Assembly (NCBI RefSeq): GCF_001273755.1
Contig: NZ_LGYA01000001.1
Coordinates: forward strand, 787,910 to 851,909
Source of the DNA: Peribacillus butanolivorans
GTDB taxonomy: Bacteria > Bacillota > Bacilli > Bacillales > DSM-1321
Length of the DNA stretch: 64,000 nt
Direction of reading: 5' to 3'
Shown piece by piece: positions 1 through 6,168 of the stretch. The position numbers and the translations under genes were made by a program. The notes beneath the pieces were generated by a model. The model had not been told where the DNA came from. It did no database searches and saw only the letters and a list, made by a program, of their open reading frames with translations. The number at the start of each line of letters is the position of its first letter. The stretch's first letter is position 1.

Positions 1-417
1 CCGAATATTGAAATTGAACCAAGTAATAGTTGGATGGGTAAACTACTTCAGAGTGGCAAACATGAAAAAAACGACGGAACGAATAGACACAAAGCTTCGC
101 TCTAGAATTAGGGTCATCATATGGAAACAATGGAAAGTAGCGAAGAAACAAATTAAATCGCTTATTCAACTAGGAATTCCGGAGGAAGAAGCGAAAGGAT
201 TAACCTACTGTCGAAAAGGTTACCGATTCATAGGAGTATCCAAAGTCGTCCAAAGAGCAATCTCAAACAAAAGACTAAAGCAGAGGGGAGTCCCCTCTGC
301 TTTAGAACATTATCTAAAAGTACACACTGTGATATAAATTGAAACGCCGTATACGCGAACCGTACGTACGGTGTTGTGAGAGGGGCGAAAATAAACTTAT
401 TTTCCCCCCTACTCGAT
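1..417 (+). mobile_element. Group II intron, 3' part (ORF end, domains V and VI)
   Basis: The intron runs off the left edge. After the maturase ORF, domain V folds from 343-351 with 367-375 (nine pairs, AACGCCGTA with TACGGTGTT) and a short inner hairpin. Domain VI follows, with stem 378-394 against 397-414 and an unpaired A at 411 in the usual branch-point position. The intron should end near 415-418. The CGC-like triad at the base of domain V and the ORF type fit bacterial class C introns, which insert just after terminator-like hairpins. The 3' exon is the right shoulder of the cassette repeat, so the intron sits inside one repeat copy. Confidence 0.8.
2..337 (+). CDS. ltrA: Group II intron reverse transcriptase/maturase, C-terminal part
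   Basis: Partial gene: the frame is open to the left edge, so only about 111 C-terminal residues are visible. They contain the maturase (thumb/X) region typical of group II intron proteins, with the stretch LNQVIVGWVNYFRVANMKK near the start and a basic, Trp-containing helix after it, ending in a class C-like tail. The reverse transcriptase catalytic YADD region would lie outside the window. The protein assists intron splicing and reverse transcription into new sites. It ends only a few bases before domain V, as expected for an ORF in domain IV. The gene symbol is generic; whether the intron is intact cannot be seen. Confidence 0.8.
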   Translation, partial: RILKLNQVIVGWVNYFRVANMKKTTERIDTKLRSRIRVIIWKQWKVAKKQIKSLIQLGIPEEEAKGLTYCRKGYRFIGVSKVVQRAISNKRLKQRGVPSALEHYLKVHTVI

Positions 418-450
418 TATGCAACTAAAGGAGCAGGACAGTTCAGGAAG
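417..450 (+). repeat. Cassette repeat copy A (right shoulder only; interrupted by the intron)
   Basis: TTATGCAACTAAAGGAGCAG at 417-436 matches the right shoulder of the other copies (consensus TTATGCAACTAACGGGGCAG). The left shoulder and stem are replaced by the group II intron and should lie to the left of it. Confidence 0.75.
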
Positions 451-570
451 GAATTAGTAAATCTTTTGACGAAAATATAAAGAGCTTTGTAAGAAATGCT
501 TAAATACTATCGGATATTTAATAAAAAAACTGAAAAAAACTAACTGCTAATAACTTTAGGGGGGAAAATA

Positions 571-1128
571 TTGAAACAAACATTACTGATAATCGATGCT
601 CAACAGGAATTAATAGAAGGTAAGAAAGAAGAACAAGGAGTCTTTGAGAAAGAAAAAATCGTTAATAACATTAATACTGTAATTGAAAAAGCGATAAATG
701 AAAGTATCTCCGTTGTTTTTATAAGAGATTTAGATGTTTCAAATGGAGAAGGACCTGGATTCCAGATACACAGGGATATTAGAGTACCATCAACTGCTAT
801 CATATTTGATAAAGCTGCCACAAATTCGTTTTATGGCACTCCATTACACGAACATTTAAGTAAAAACAATGTAGACCATATTGTAATAATGGGATGTAAG
901 ACGGAACATTGTATTGATACAGCTGTTAGAACAGCAACAATCAACCATTTTGATGTAACATTAGTTGGTGATGGACATTCTACTTCTGATTCCAAAAACT
1001 TATCTGCAAAACAAATAATCCTTCATCACAATGAAACCCTTCACGGTCACTATAATGTAGACAATTTTTCACTTGTTAGAAATACTAATGAAGAATTGTT
1101 TAAACCTGTTCACAATAAATACCGATAA
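571..1128 (+). CDS. Isochorismatase-family cysteine hydrolase
   Basis: A 185-residue protein of the isochorismatase-like hydrolase fold (nicotinamidase, isochorismatase and related amidases). The expected triad is visible: Asp9 in LLIIDAQ, Lys81 in FDKAATNSF, and Cys114 in GCKTEHCID, with the non-prolyl region just before the Cys. Length is typical of the family. The start is TTG at 571 behind a strong AGGGGGG site at 558-565; no better ATG exists. It is the first complete gene of the cassette-like row, lying alone between repeat copies A and B, with no partner that would fix its substrate. A role in detoxifying or salvaging a small amide is possible but unproven. Confidence 0.85.
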   Translation: MKQTLLIIDAQQELIEGKKEEQGVFEKEKIVNNINTVIEKAINESISVVFIRDLDVSNGEGPGFQIHRDIRVPSTAIIFDKAATNSFYGTPLHEHLSKNNVDHIVIMGCKTEHCIDTAVRTATINHFDVTLVGDGHSTSDSKNLSAKQIILHHNETLHGHYNVDNFSLVRNTNEELFKPVHNKYR

Positions 1129-1140
1129 TAATCATCTTCA

Positions 1141-1224
1141 ACTAAAGGGTGCTTTACTTCATTATCAGGAGCTGATCGGCAGCTCCTTTACTTATGCAAT
1201 TATAGGGGCAGGTTAGTCGAATTA
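1141..1224 (+). repeat. Cassette repeat copy B
   Basis: Left shoulder ACTAAAGGGTGCTTTACTTC, then a 7-bp stem GGAGCTG (1168-1174) with CAGCTCC (1180-1186), then TTTACTTATGCAA and the right shoulder ending GGGGCAGGTTAGTCGAA. It starts 12 bp after the hydrolase stop codon. The stem followed by T-rich sequence could also end transcription. Confidence 0.85.
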
Positions 1225-1265
1225 TATTTATGATGGAAAAAAATAGATTTTTTTGGGGGATTAAA

Positions 1266-1571
1266 ATGGTTACATGCTATTTGAAATATGTTATTGACCC
1301 ATATAAATTAAATGAGTTCGAGGAATATGGTAAGATGTGGATTCGATTAGTAAATAAATTAGGCGGTACACATCAGGGTTATTTCCTTCCACATGAGGGT
1401 GCTAATAATATTGCTTATGCATTATTCACTTTCCCAAGTTTAGCAGCATATGAAGAGTACCGAGTAAAAATGGCATTGGATGAAGAATGTCAAGAAGCAT
1501 ATAAATTTGCAGAAGAGACTAAATGTATTTTAAGTTATGAGAGAAGCTTTATGCGTCCTATATTCGAATGA
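1266..1571 (+). CDS. NIPSNAP-like small protein
   Basis: A 101-residue protein starting MVTCYLKYVIDPYKLNEFEEYG, the usual opening of NIPSNAP / dimeric alpha-beta barrel proteins (a beta strand, then 'xYxIxPxKxxEFExY'). The family has no well-defined reaction in bacteria; members are small homodimers. I chose the ATG at 1266, with GGGGGA just upstream, over the upstream in-frame ATG at 1230, because the added residues do not resemble the family. The gene stands alone between repeat copies B and C, with about 40 bp on each side. Confidence 0.75.
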   Translation: MVTCYLKYVIDPYKLNEFEEYGKMWIRLVNKLGGTHQGYFLPHEGANNIAYALFTFPSLAAYEEYRVKMALDEECQEAYKFAEETKCILSYERSFMRPIFE

Positions 1572-1614
1572 ACATGCATTAAAGTTGAAAAATAATCTAT
1601 ACATACCTTGTTAA

Positions 1615-1699
1615 GCTAACAGGTGCTTTACTTCAATAAGGAAGGTTGCTTAGGCAGCCTTTTTCTTATGGCACTAACGGGGCAGTTTAGTTTAAGAGG
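1615..1699 (+). repeat. Cassette repeat copy C
   Basis: Left shoulder GCTAACAGGTGCTTTACTTC, stem AAGGTTGC (1642-1649) with GCAGCCTT (1654-1661, one G-T pair) around loop TTAG, T-run, CTTATGGCA, then right shoulder ACTAACGGGGCAGTTTAG. The stem sequence differs from copies B and E but still pairs fully. Confidence 0.85.
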
Positions 1700-1753
1700 T
1701 CTTACCTGTAAATTGTAGAAATTATATAAGAAATAAATATGAAGGTGGTTTCT

Positions 1754-2308
1754 ATGGGACAGTTTCAGCCAAAGCATTTCATAACAAAGAACGGTGAATC
1801 ATTTTTATTGAGAACAGCTTTACCCGAAGACGCGGAGAAGGTGCTAAGATTTAATAAGGCTATTATTAGTGAAGCACCTTATTTACTTACTACCGAGACT
1901 GAATTCAAAGTATCTTATGATCAAGAAAAACAATTTTTAAAACATATAGTTGAAGACAATGGGAAGTTAGCAATTATAGCTGAATATCAAGAAGAAATAA
2001 TAGGTTTTTTAGATTTTCATAATGGTCATAAAAAGCGAATTCTACATCAAGGTGCCTTTGGTATGAGTGTTGCTAACGAATATAGAAATCAAGGAGTTGG
2101 TAAAGCATTGCTAACTGAATTGTTGGATTGGGCAATAGACAACCCTTTAATTGAAAAAGTTTGCTTGGAAGTATTTGCTGATAATACGAATGCAATTTGT
2201 TTATACGAAAATTTTGGATTTGTTGAGGAAGGGCGTAAATTGAAAGCTATAAAGATTGATAATGAAACATACTATGACTTAATCTTAATGGCTTATTTTA
2301 CGAATTAA
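1754..2308 (+). CDS. GNAT-family N-acetyltransferase
   Basis: A 184-residue GCN5-related acetyltransferase. The acetyl-CoA binding motif A is visible as GMSVANEYRNQGVGKALL (Q/R-x-x-G-x-G/A form), followed by motif B with NAICLYENFGFVEEGR, the usual 'N..a..lYek.GF...G' signature. This pattern (RimI/RimJ or speG-like, 'L.V...N..Ai.lYe..GF') is common in acetyltransferases acting on amines, amino acids, peptides or antibiotics; the substrate cannot be read. ATG at 1754 is preceded by AAGGTGG; the upstream ATG at 1739 has no site. Single-gene unit between repeat copies C and D. Confidence 0.85.
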   Translation: MGQFQPKHFITKNGESFLLRTALPEDAEKVLRFNKAIISEAPYLLTTETEFKVSYDQEKQFLKHIVEDNGKLAIIAEYQEEIIGFLDFHNGHKKRILHQGAFGMSVANEYRNQGVGKALLTELLDWAIDNPLIEKVCLEVFADNTNAICLYENFGFVEEGRKLKAIKIDNETYYDLILMAYFTN

Positions 2309-2324
2309 TCACAGATGTTAAATA

Positions 2325-2402
2325 GCTAATGGGTGCAACAATTCAATAACGAAGTTTCGTCATTTTAATTATGCAACTAACGGGGCAGGTTTAATTAATA
2401 AG
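2325..2402 (+). repeat. Cassette repeat copy D
   Basis: Left shoulder GCTAATGGGTGCAACAATTC, a shorter stem ACGAA (2349-2353) with TTCGT (2356-2360), then TTATGCAACTAACGGGGCAG. This copy has the weakest stem and lacks the usual CTTTACTT. Confidence 0.8.
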
Positions 2403-2474
2403 AAAGATATTGTATTATGTCTATTAAATTTATATAAAATTTTTAATATATTTCAAATGGAAAGGGGAATATTT

Positions 2475-3167
2475 ATGAAAACTATTGGTCTTATTGGTGG
2501 AATGAGTTGGGAGTCATCGTTAGAATATTATCGAATTATTAACGAAGAAGTGAAAACCAAATTGGGAGGATTGCATTCAGCCAAGTGCATTTTATATAGC
2601 GTAGATTTTGAAGAGATCGAACGCTATCAAGCTGAAGGCGATTGGGGAAGTTCTGGTAAACTATTAGGGGATGTTGCTCAGTCCTTGGAAAAGGCTGGTG
2701 CAGAAATTATTGTAATTTGTACAAATACGATGCATAAAGTGATTAGATATATTGAAGAAAAAGTTAGCTTACCTATTTTACACATTGCTGATTCAACAGC
2801 AAATCAAATTCAAAAGTCCGAAATAAGTACGGTTGGTTTACTTGGTACTAAATATACGATGGAGCAAGACTTTTATAAAACACGAATAGAGTTTAATGGT
2901 ATTAAGGTTTTGATACCAAATGATGAGGATAGAAAAGTTATAAATAAAGTAATTTATGAAGAGTTATGTTTAGGGGAAATTCAACAATCATCAAGGGATT
3001 ATTACAAAAAGGTTATCAAGAGTTTAGTTAATGATGGAGCTGAAGGAATAATATTAGGTTGCACAGAAATTGGATTATTAGTAAAACCTGAGGATTCAGA
3101 AGTGCCATTATTTGATACAACAGAAATACATGCTATTGAATCTGTTAATATGGCATTAGAAAAATAA
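2475..3167 (+). CDS. Aspartate/glutamate racemase family protein
   Basis: A 230-residue protein of the Asp/Glu/hydantoin racemase superfamily, starting MKTIGLIGGMSWESS, the typical opening of bacterial aspartate racemases. Both catalytic cysteines are present: Cys82 in ICTNTMH and Cys196 in LGCTEI, so a PLP-independent two-base racemisation is possible. Length matches the family. ATG 2475 has AAGGGGAA upstream, better than the ATG at 2457. It is the sole gene between repeat copies D and E. Substrate (Asp, Glu or a broad-specificity amino acid) is not determined by what can be seen. Confidence 0.88.
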   Translation: MKTIGLIGGMSWESSLEYYRIINEEVKTKLGGLHSAKCILYSVDFEEIERYQAEGDWGSSGKLLGDVAQSLEKAGAEIIVICTNTMHKVIRYIEEKVSLPILHIADSTANQIQKSEISTVGLLGTKYTMEQDFYKTRIEFNGIKVLIPNDEDRKVINKVIYEELCLGEIQQSSRDYYKKVIKSLVNDGAEGIILGCTEIGLLVKPEDSEVPLFDTTEIHAIESVNMALEK

Positions 3168-3219
3168 TTTGATTAGACACTGTACTTCAATTCGAGGTAA
3201 ATCTCTTTTTTCTTATTCC

Positions 3220-3303
3220 TCTAACAGGTGCTTTACTTCAATACCAGGAGCTGATAAGCAGCTCCTTTCTTATGGAACAAACGGGGCAGGTTAATTGAAG
3301 AAG
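3220..3303 (+). repeat. Cassette repeat copy E
   Basis: The cleanest copy: CTAACAGGTGCTTTACTTCA, stem GGAGCTG (3247-3253) with CAGCTCC (3259-3265), TTTCTTATGGAACAAACGGG, then GCAGGTTAATTGAAGAAG. CTTCAAT on the left and ATTGAAG on the right are inverted copies enclosing the stem. Confidence 0.88.
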
Positions 3304-3390
3304 AAAAGTGTTAATAATTTATTTTTCTATAATGGTTCAAACTACTATTATGTGACTCTAATGTTTGCATGGTACTGTTCCTTTATCACG

Positions 3391-3441
3391 CAACCATACA
3401 GTTGCTTATACTTGACGAGCAACCGTAGAGTTGCTTATACT
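3391..3441 (+). promoter_or_regulatory. Promoter with two tandem palindromic operators
   Basis: Two matching 14-bp palindromes, CAACCATACAGTTG at 3391-3404 and CAACCGTAGAGTTG at 3420-3433, lie 29 bp apart. TTGACG (3412-3417) and TATACT (3436-3441) form a promoter with an 18-bp spacer straddling the second palindrome. The layout suggests autorepression by the ArsR-type regulator just downstream. With transcription starting about 7 bp after TATACT, the message would begin at or very near the ATG at 3448. Confidence 0.6.
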
Positions 3442-3447
3442 CGATAT

Positions 3448-3726
3448 ATGAATTGGGACAAAGACGCTATATTCAAAGCACTTGGAGACTCGACTCGACG
3501 GCTAATATTAGACGAACTTTCTGAACGTAACGAGCAGACGTTGTATGAACTTACGGTACGTCTTATTACGAAGCACGACCTTTCCATTACGCGACAGGCG
3601 ATAGCTAAACATCTTTCTATACTGGAAGATGCAGGGCTCGTAAAATCAAAAAGAGAGGGAAAATATCGAGTAGTTATATTTAACAACGAACCGCTTAGAA
3701 ATTTGCTAAAAGGATGGATAGAGTAA
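3448..3726 (+). CDS. ArsR-family winged-helix regulator
   Basis: A 92-residue HTH regulator: ALGDSTRRLILDEL near the start is the typical ArsR/SmtB opening, and the recognition helix region SITRQAIAKHLSILEDAGLV follows, then a wing KREGKYRVV. No metal-binding CxC motif is present, so this looks like the non-metal branch often paired with SRPBCC or glyoxalase-like genes. The open frame extends upstream to 3295, but that part holds the promoter and operators and encodes an implausible Tyr/Cys-rich stretch, so I start at ATG 3448. There is no clear ribosome site, consistent with a leaderless message. It precedes the VOC gene by 99 bp and probably controls it. Confidence 0.8.
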   Translation: MNWDKDAIFKALGDSTRRLILDELSERNEQTLYELTVRLITKHDLSITRQAIAKHLSILEDAGLVKSKREGKYRVVIFNNEPLRNLLKGWIE

Positions 3727-3825
3727 GTTATTTAAAAACTTCTGACGAATGTAGGGGTTTTTCTGCTTGGAGCCAGATTGTTTGCAGAGCACCAACGTGG
3801 TAAATATCAAAGGAGGCAAAACATT

Positions 3826-4209
3826 ATGAAAATCATTGTTACCAGTATATTCGTACAAGACCAAGACAAGGCACTGGAATTTTATTCAGAAAAGCTGGGA
3901 TTTGTAAAAAAGCATGACGTTCCCATGGGGAAATTTAGGTGGATTACGCTTGTTTCTCCCGATGATCATGACGGTACCGAGCTTTTACTCGAACCGGATG
4001 AGCATCCTGCCGCAAAGGAGTATCAAAAGAAGATATTTGCCGAAGGCATCCCAGCAACAATGTTTGGCGTTGCAGATATTCATAAAGAGTACAAACGATT
4101 ATTGGAAAACGGCGTGAAGTTTACTATGGAGCCGACAAAAATGGGCGAAGTCACAATAGCTGTCTTCGACGATACATGCGGCAACCTTATTCAGATATTG
4201 CAGAAGTAA
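3826..4209 (+). CDS. VOC (glyoxalase/bleomycin-resistance/dioxygenase) superfamily protein
   Basis: A 127-residue single-domain VOC protein. It shows the paired beta-alpha-beta-beta-beta modules: DQDKALEFYSEKLGF near the N-terminus and the C-terminal FDDTCGNLIQILQK strand, where G-N-x-x-x-L is typical. Such proteins act as glyoxalases, dioxygenases, or binding proteins that sequester antibiotics; the substrate is unknown. Start ATG 3826 has AAAGGAGG at 3809-3816. It shares a unit with the ArsR-type gene, the only two-gene unit in the array, and is the likely target of that regulator. Confidence 0.82.
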   Translation: MKIIVTSIFVQDQDKALEFYSEKLGFVKKHDVPMGKFRWITLVSPDDHDGTELLLEPDEHPAAKEYQKKIFAEGIPATMFGVADIHKEYKRLLENGVKFTMEPTKMGEVTIAVFDDTCGNLIQILQK

Positions 4210-4306
4210 CTTTATGTAGAAATAGATGTAACCTAGTTCTAAACGCTTTATTGTTATGTTTTAAGTTGGGTGAAGTATTTTTATCAATAATTAAACAACT
4301 TTATGT

Positions 4307-4336
4307 TAACCCTGTCCTAATTTTAGGACGGGGTTA
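4307..4336 (+). other. Long stem-loop after the VOC gene
   Basis: A 14-bp stem (4307-4320 with 4323-4336, one G-T pair) with a 2-base loop. There is no T-run after it, so it may be a weak terminator or a remnant of an element. The rest of 4210-4417 has no gene I can support. Confidence 0.5.
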
Positions 4337-4417
4337 TACATGTTTAAGGTTTAAAGATAAATGACATTGTTGTAATTCTCCAATAGATATGTAACATTGT
4401 GAATAAGTTCAATTAAA

Positions 4418-4487
4418 CTAACGAAGAGCGATTCTTTAATAAGGATCGCTTTTCTTATTGAACAAACGGGGCAGGTTAGTTGAATAA
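4418..4487 (+). repeat. Cassette repeat copy F
   Basis: CTAACGAAG, then a 10-bp stem AGCGATTCTT (4427-4436) with AAGGATCGCT (4441-4450, one T-G pair), TTTCTTATTGAACAAACGGG and GCAGGTTAGTTGAATAAA. The stem sequence is unrelated to the other copies but well paired. Confidence 0.82.
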
Positions 4488-4488
4488 A

Positions 4489-4723
4489 AAGTACCGATTT
4501 TCGGATAATGTAAAGACGTGGATGAATAGGTTTAAATGGTGTTGCAACTAAATATATCAGTAACTATATGTACTGGTTCAAATGGCTTGAACTATTTGAA
4601 AATGATAAAGAAGCAATAAAGGTAAAGAACTTCATGGTTCAATGTAATGTAGCCTATGATTATACAAAAACAGCAGATATTAAAGAAAGAGAGCCAATAT
4701 TTGTAAAGGAGATTGAGGTATGA
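4489..4723 (+). pseudogene. IS1595/ISXO2-like transposase, C-terminal remnant
   Basis: Translating from 4489 gives KYRFSDNVKTWMNRFK, then a one-base frameshift near 4527, then GVATKYISNYMYWFKWLE and a tail ending EREPIFVKEIEV. The join RFK-GVATKY-x-x-NY-x-x-WF-x-x-LE is the conserved C-terminal pattern of IS1595-type (ISXO2) transposases. Only the last ~75 codons remain, and the remnant begins directly at the right edge of repeat copy F. Its stop overlaps the methyltransferase start (ATGA). Family assignment is by memory of the motif. Confidence 0.55.
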
Positions 4724-5349
4724 CAGAATTCTGGGAATCAAGTTTTATATAAAAACAAATGATGTGGGGATTTGAATCTTCAGACTCAGCAATCTTGACA
4801 AAGGACTTTTTCCTTGAAAAGAAAGTTAAGGATATATTGTTTCCTGGTATTGGATATGGTAGAAATGCAAAGGTTTTTATTGACAACGGAATAAATGTAA
4901 CAGGTATTGAAATTTCAAAAACAGCGATTGAATTGGCAAGGCAAAAGGGGCTTAATATTAGTATTTTTCATGGTTCCGTAACCGATATGCCTTTTGATAA
5001 CAAACTTTATGATGGTATATTTTGTTATGCACTTATTCACTTATTGAATAATCGTGAGAGAGATAAGTTTATTAAGGATTGCTATAATCAGTTAAAGCCA
5101 AACGGATATATGATTTTTACTACTATTTCAAAAGAAGCCCCAATGTTTGGAAAGGGCAAACAACTGGGTAAAGACTATTTCGAGATAATGGAAGGGGTAA
5201 AAATGTTTTTTTATGATTCTGAATCGATAAAACAAGAATTTGGAAAATATGGACTGATAGAATTTTCGGAAATTGTTGAGCCACATAAGAATATGGAAAA
5301 TAAGCCTCCATTTAAATTTATAATGGTAAAATGTCAAAAAGAACTATAA
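4720..5349 (+). pseudogene. SAM-dependent methyltransferase with an early stop codon
   Basis: Reading from ATG 4720 (AAAGGAG at 4705-4711) gives MTEFWESSFI, a TAA at 4750-4752, then KQMMWGFESSDSAI and a full class I methyltransferase. The SAM-binding glycine loop appears as ILFPGIGYGRNAKVF, followed by VTGIEISKTAIELARQKG and SVTDMPFDNKLYDGIFCYALIHLL. The residues before and after the stop read as one protein, so the TAA most likely replaced GAA or AAA. Translation could restart at ATG 4759 or 4762, losing only 13-14 residues ahead of the fold, so some function may survive; no ribosome site is seen there. Confidence 0.7.
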
Positions 5350-5531
5350 TTACAATTACATAAAAAATCAAAAATAGTGAATTGTTAATTGATAAGACTT
5401 ATGTGTAACCTATTCACTAAGACCTTCAAGTGCTCACGCATTATTCTTAAAAGGCGAATTAAGGGAAGTCAAAGGGCTTTCCTTAAAAATCACTTAATTT
5501 TCAACACTATTTTAAAACATAACCAAAAAGA
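5350..5531. other. Intergenic stretch, no supported gene
   Basis: Only short broken frames are present, with no ribosome site. It may be decayed mobile-element sequence, but I recognise nothing specific. Confidence 0.5.
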
Positions 5532-5564
5532 AAGACCCTTTTCGAAAAGAGTAGGGTCTTTTTT
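5532..5564. terminator. Bidirectional intrinsic terminator
   Basis: AAGACCCT (5532-5539) pairs with AGGGTCTT (5553-5560), followed by TTTT; the opposite strand also runs into a T-rich stretch. It could serve the methyltransferase unit and the minus-strand remnant. Confidence 0.7.
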
Positions 5565-5572
5565 GTTTCCAG

Positions 5573-5680
5573 TTAAAGAATGAAGTCCTCAAGAGCTTCG
5601 TCCAATGTATCGGAGAGTAATGGACGGAGCCGATTGGTTGAAGCTTTTGTAATTTCTTCTTGGTAATAGCCACAATGAAT
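5573..5680 (-). pseudogene. Truncated C-terminus of an unidentified minus-strand gene
   Basis: On the minus strand a coding-like frame reads HCGYYQEEITKASTNRLRPL and continues LSDTLDEALEDFIL to a stop at 5573-5575. The composition looks like a real protein end, and the frame loses sense exactly where repeat copy G begins (about 5680). I do not recognise the family. It looks like a gene cut by arrival of the array or of the repeat. Confidence 0.4.
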
Positions 5681-5773
5681 TCTTATGCAACTAAAGGTGC
5701 GTTAGCTGAAGATCAGAGCTGTATTTAAGGCAGCTTTTCTTTATGCAACTATCGGGGCAGATTAATTGAAGAA
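5679..5773 (+). repeat. Cassette repeat copy G (right end of the array)
   Basis: CTTATGCAACTAAAGGTGCG and TTAGCTGAAG on the left, stem AGCTG (5717-5721) with CAGCT (5731-5735), then TTATGCAACTATCGGGGCAG and ATTAATTGAAG. In this copy the left shoulder also carries TTATGCAACTA, showing that the two shoulders are related to each other. Confidence 0.8.
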
Positions 5774-5774
5774 A

Positions 5775-5799
5775 CCGACCAATAAAGGTCGGCTTTTTT
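5775..5799. terminator. Terminator between array end and YjcZ gene
   Basis: CCGACC (5775-5780) and GGTCGG (5787-5792) with loop AATAAA, followed by CTTTTTT. It is placed to end minus-strand transcription of the YjcZ-type gene as well. Confidence 0.75.
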
Positions 5800-5808
5800 C
5801 ATACTATT

Positions 5809-5973
5809 TTAGCAGTAACCCCCGTAACCGCCCCCGTAACCATAGCCACCGCCGCCGTATCCACCAACAAAGCTAGCTCCAACAATGATTAAAAGTATAA
5901 ACAAAACGACTATAAAGGCGAAACCTCCACCAAATCCAAAACCGTCGTCACACCTTGATTCACAACCTGACAT
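5809..5973 (-). CDS. YjcZ-family sporulation membrane peptide
   Basis: A 54-residue peptide with a short Gly/Asp/Cys head (MSGCESRCDDGFGFGGGFAF), one hydrophobic segment IVVLFILLIIVGASFVGG at about 21-38, and a Gly/Tyr tail GGYGYGGGYGGYC. This is the layout of YjcZ/YhfH-type small proteins made during sporulation in Bacillaceae. An AAGGAG site lies 7 bases before the ATG, and a terminator follows the stop. It marks the return to ordinary chromosome after the repeat-flanked array. Confidence 0.85.
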   Translation of the reverse strand: MSGCESRCDDGFGFGGGFAFIVVLFILLIIVGASFVGGYGGGGYGYGGGYGGYC

Positions 5974-6015
5974 ACAGACATCTCCTTATTTGTTTTTAAG
6001 GAGGAAATTAATTAA

Positions 6016-6117
6016 ATGGGTTATATCACCTTATGCTCTAATCAGGAAAATGACACAAGTTTATTGGATAAAATATTGGGTGTACCTCTTATTGAATGTA
6101 AGCTGCACGGCATATAA
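6016..6117 (+). CDS. Possible small ORF, unknown
   Basis: A 33-residue frame, MGYITLCSNQENDTSLLDKI then LGVPLIECKLHGI, with AAGGAGG 11 bases before the ATG. It is divergent from the YjcZ-type gene, with only 42 bp between the two starts, leaving no room for two promoters. It could be a real peptide or the start of a lost gene. I do not recognise it. Confidence 0.35.
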   Translation: MGYITLCSNQENDTSLLDKILGVPLIECKLHGI

Positions 6118-6168
6118 ACTGTAAGGCACTTTTTCTTGAAAGACAAAACTTAGGGGTTTTTTATCGAA

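Noticed and set aside
3295-3447. N-terminal extension of the ArsR-type frame
   Set aside because: It covers the promoter and both operators and encodes a Tyr/Cys-rich run unlike any ArsR protein.
417-5773. Calling the array a true integron
   Set aside because: No intI-type integrase or attI site is visible, and the repeat does not show the attC core GTTRRRY. Kept as a cassette-like array only.
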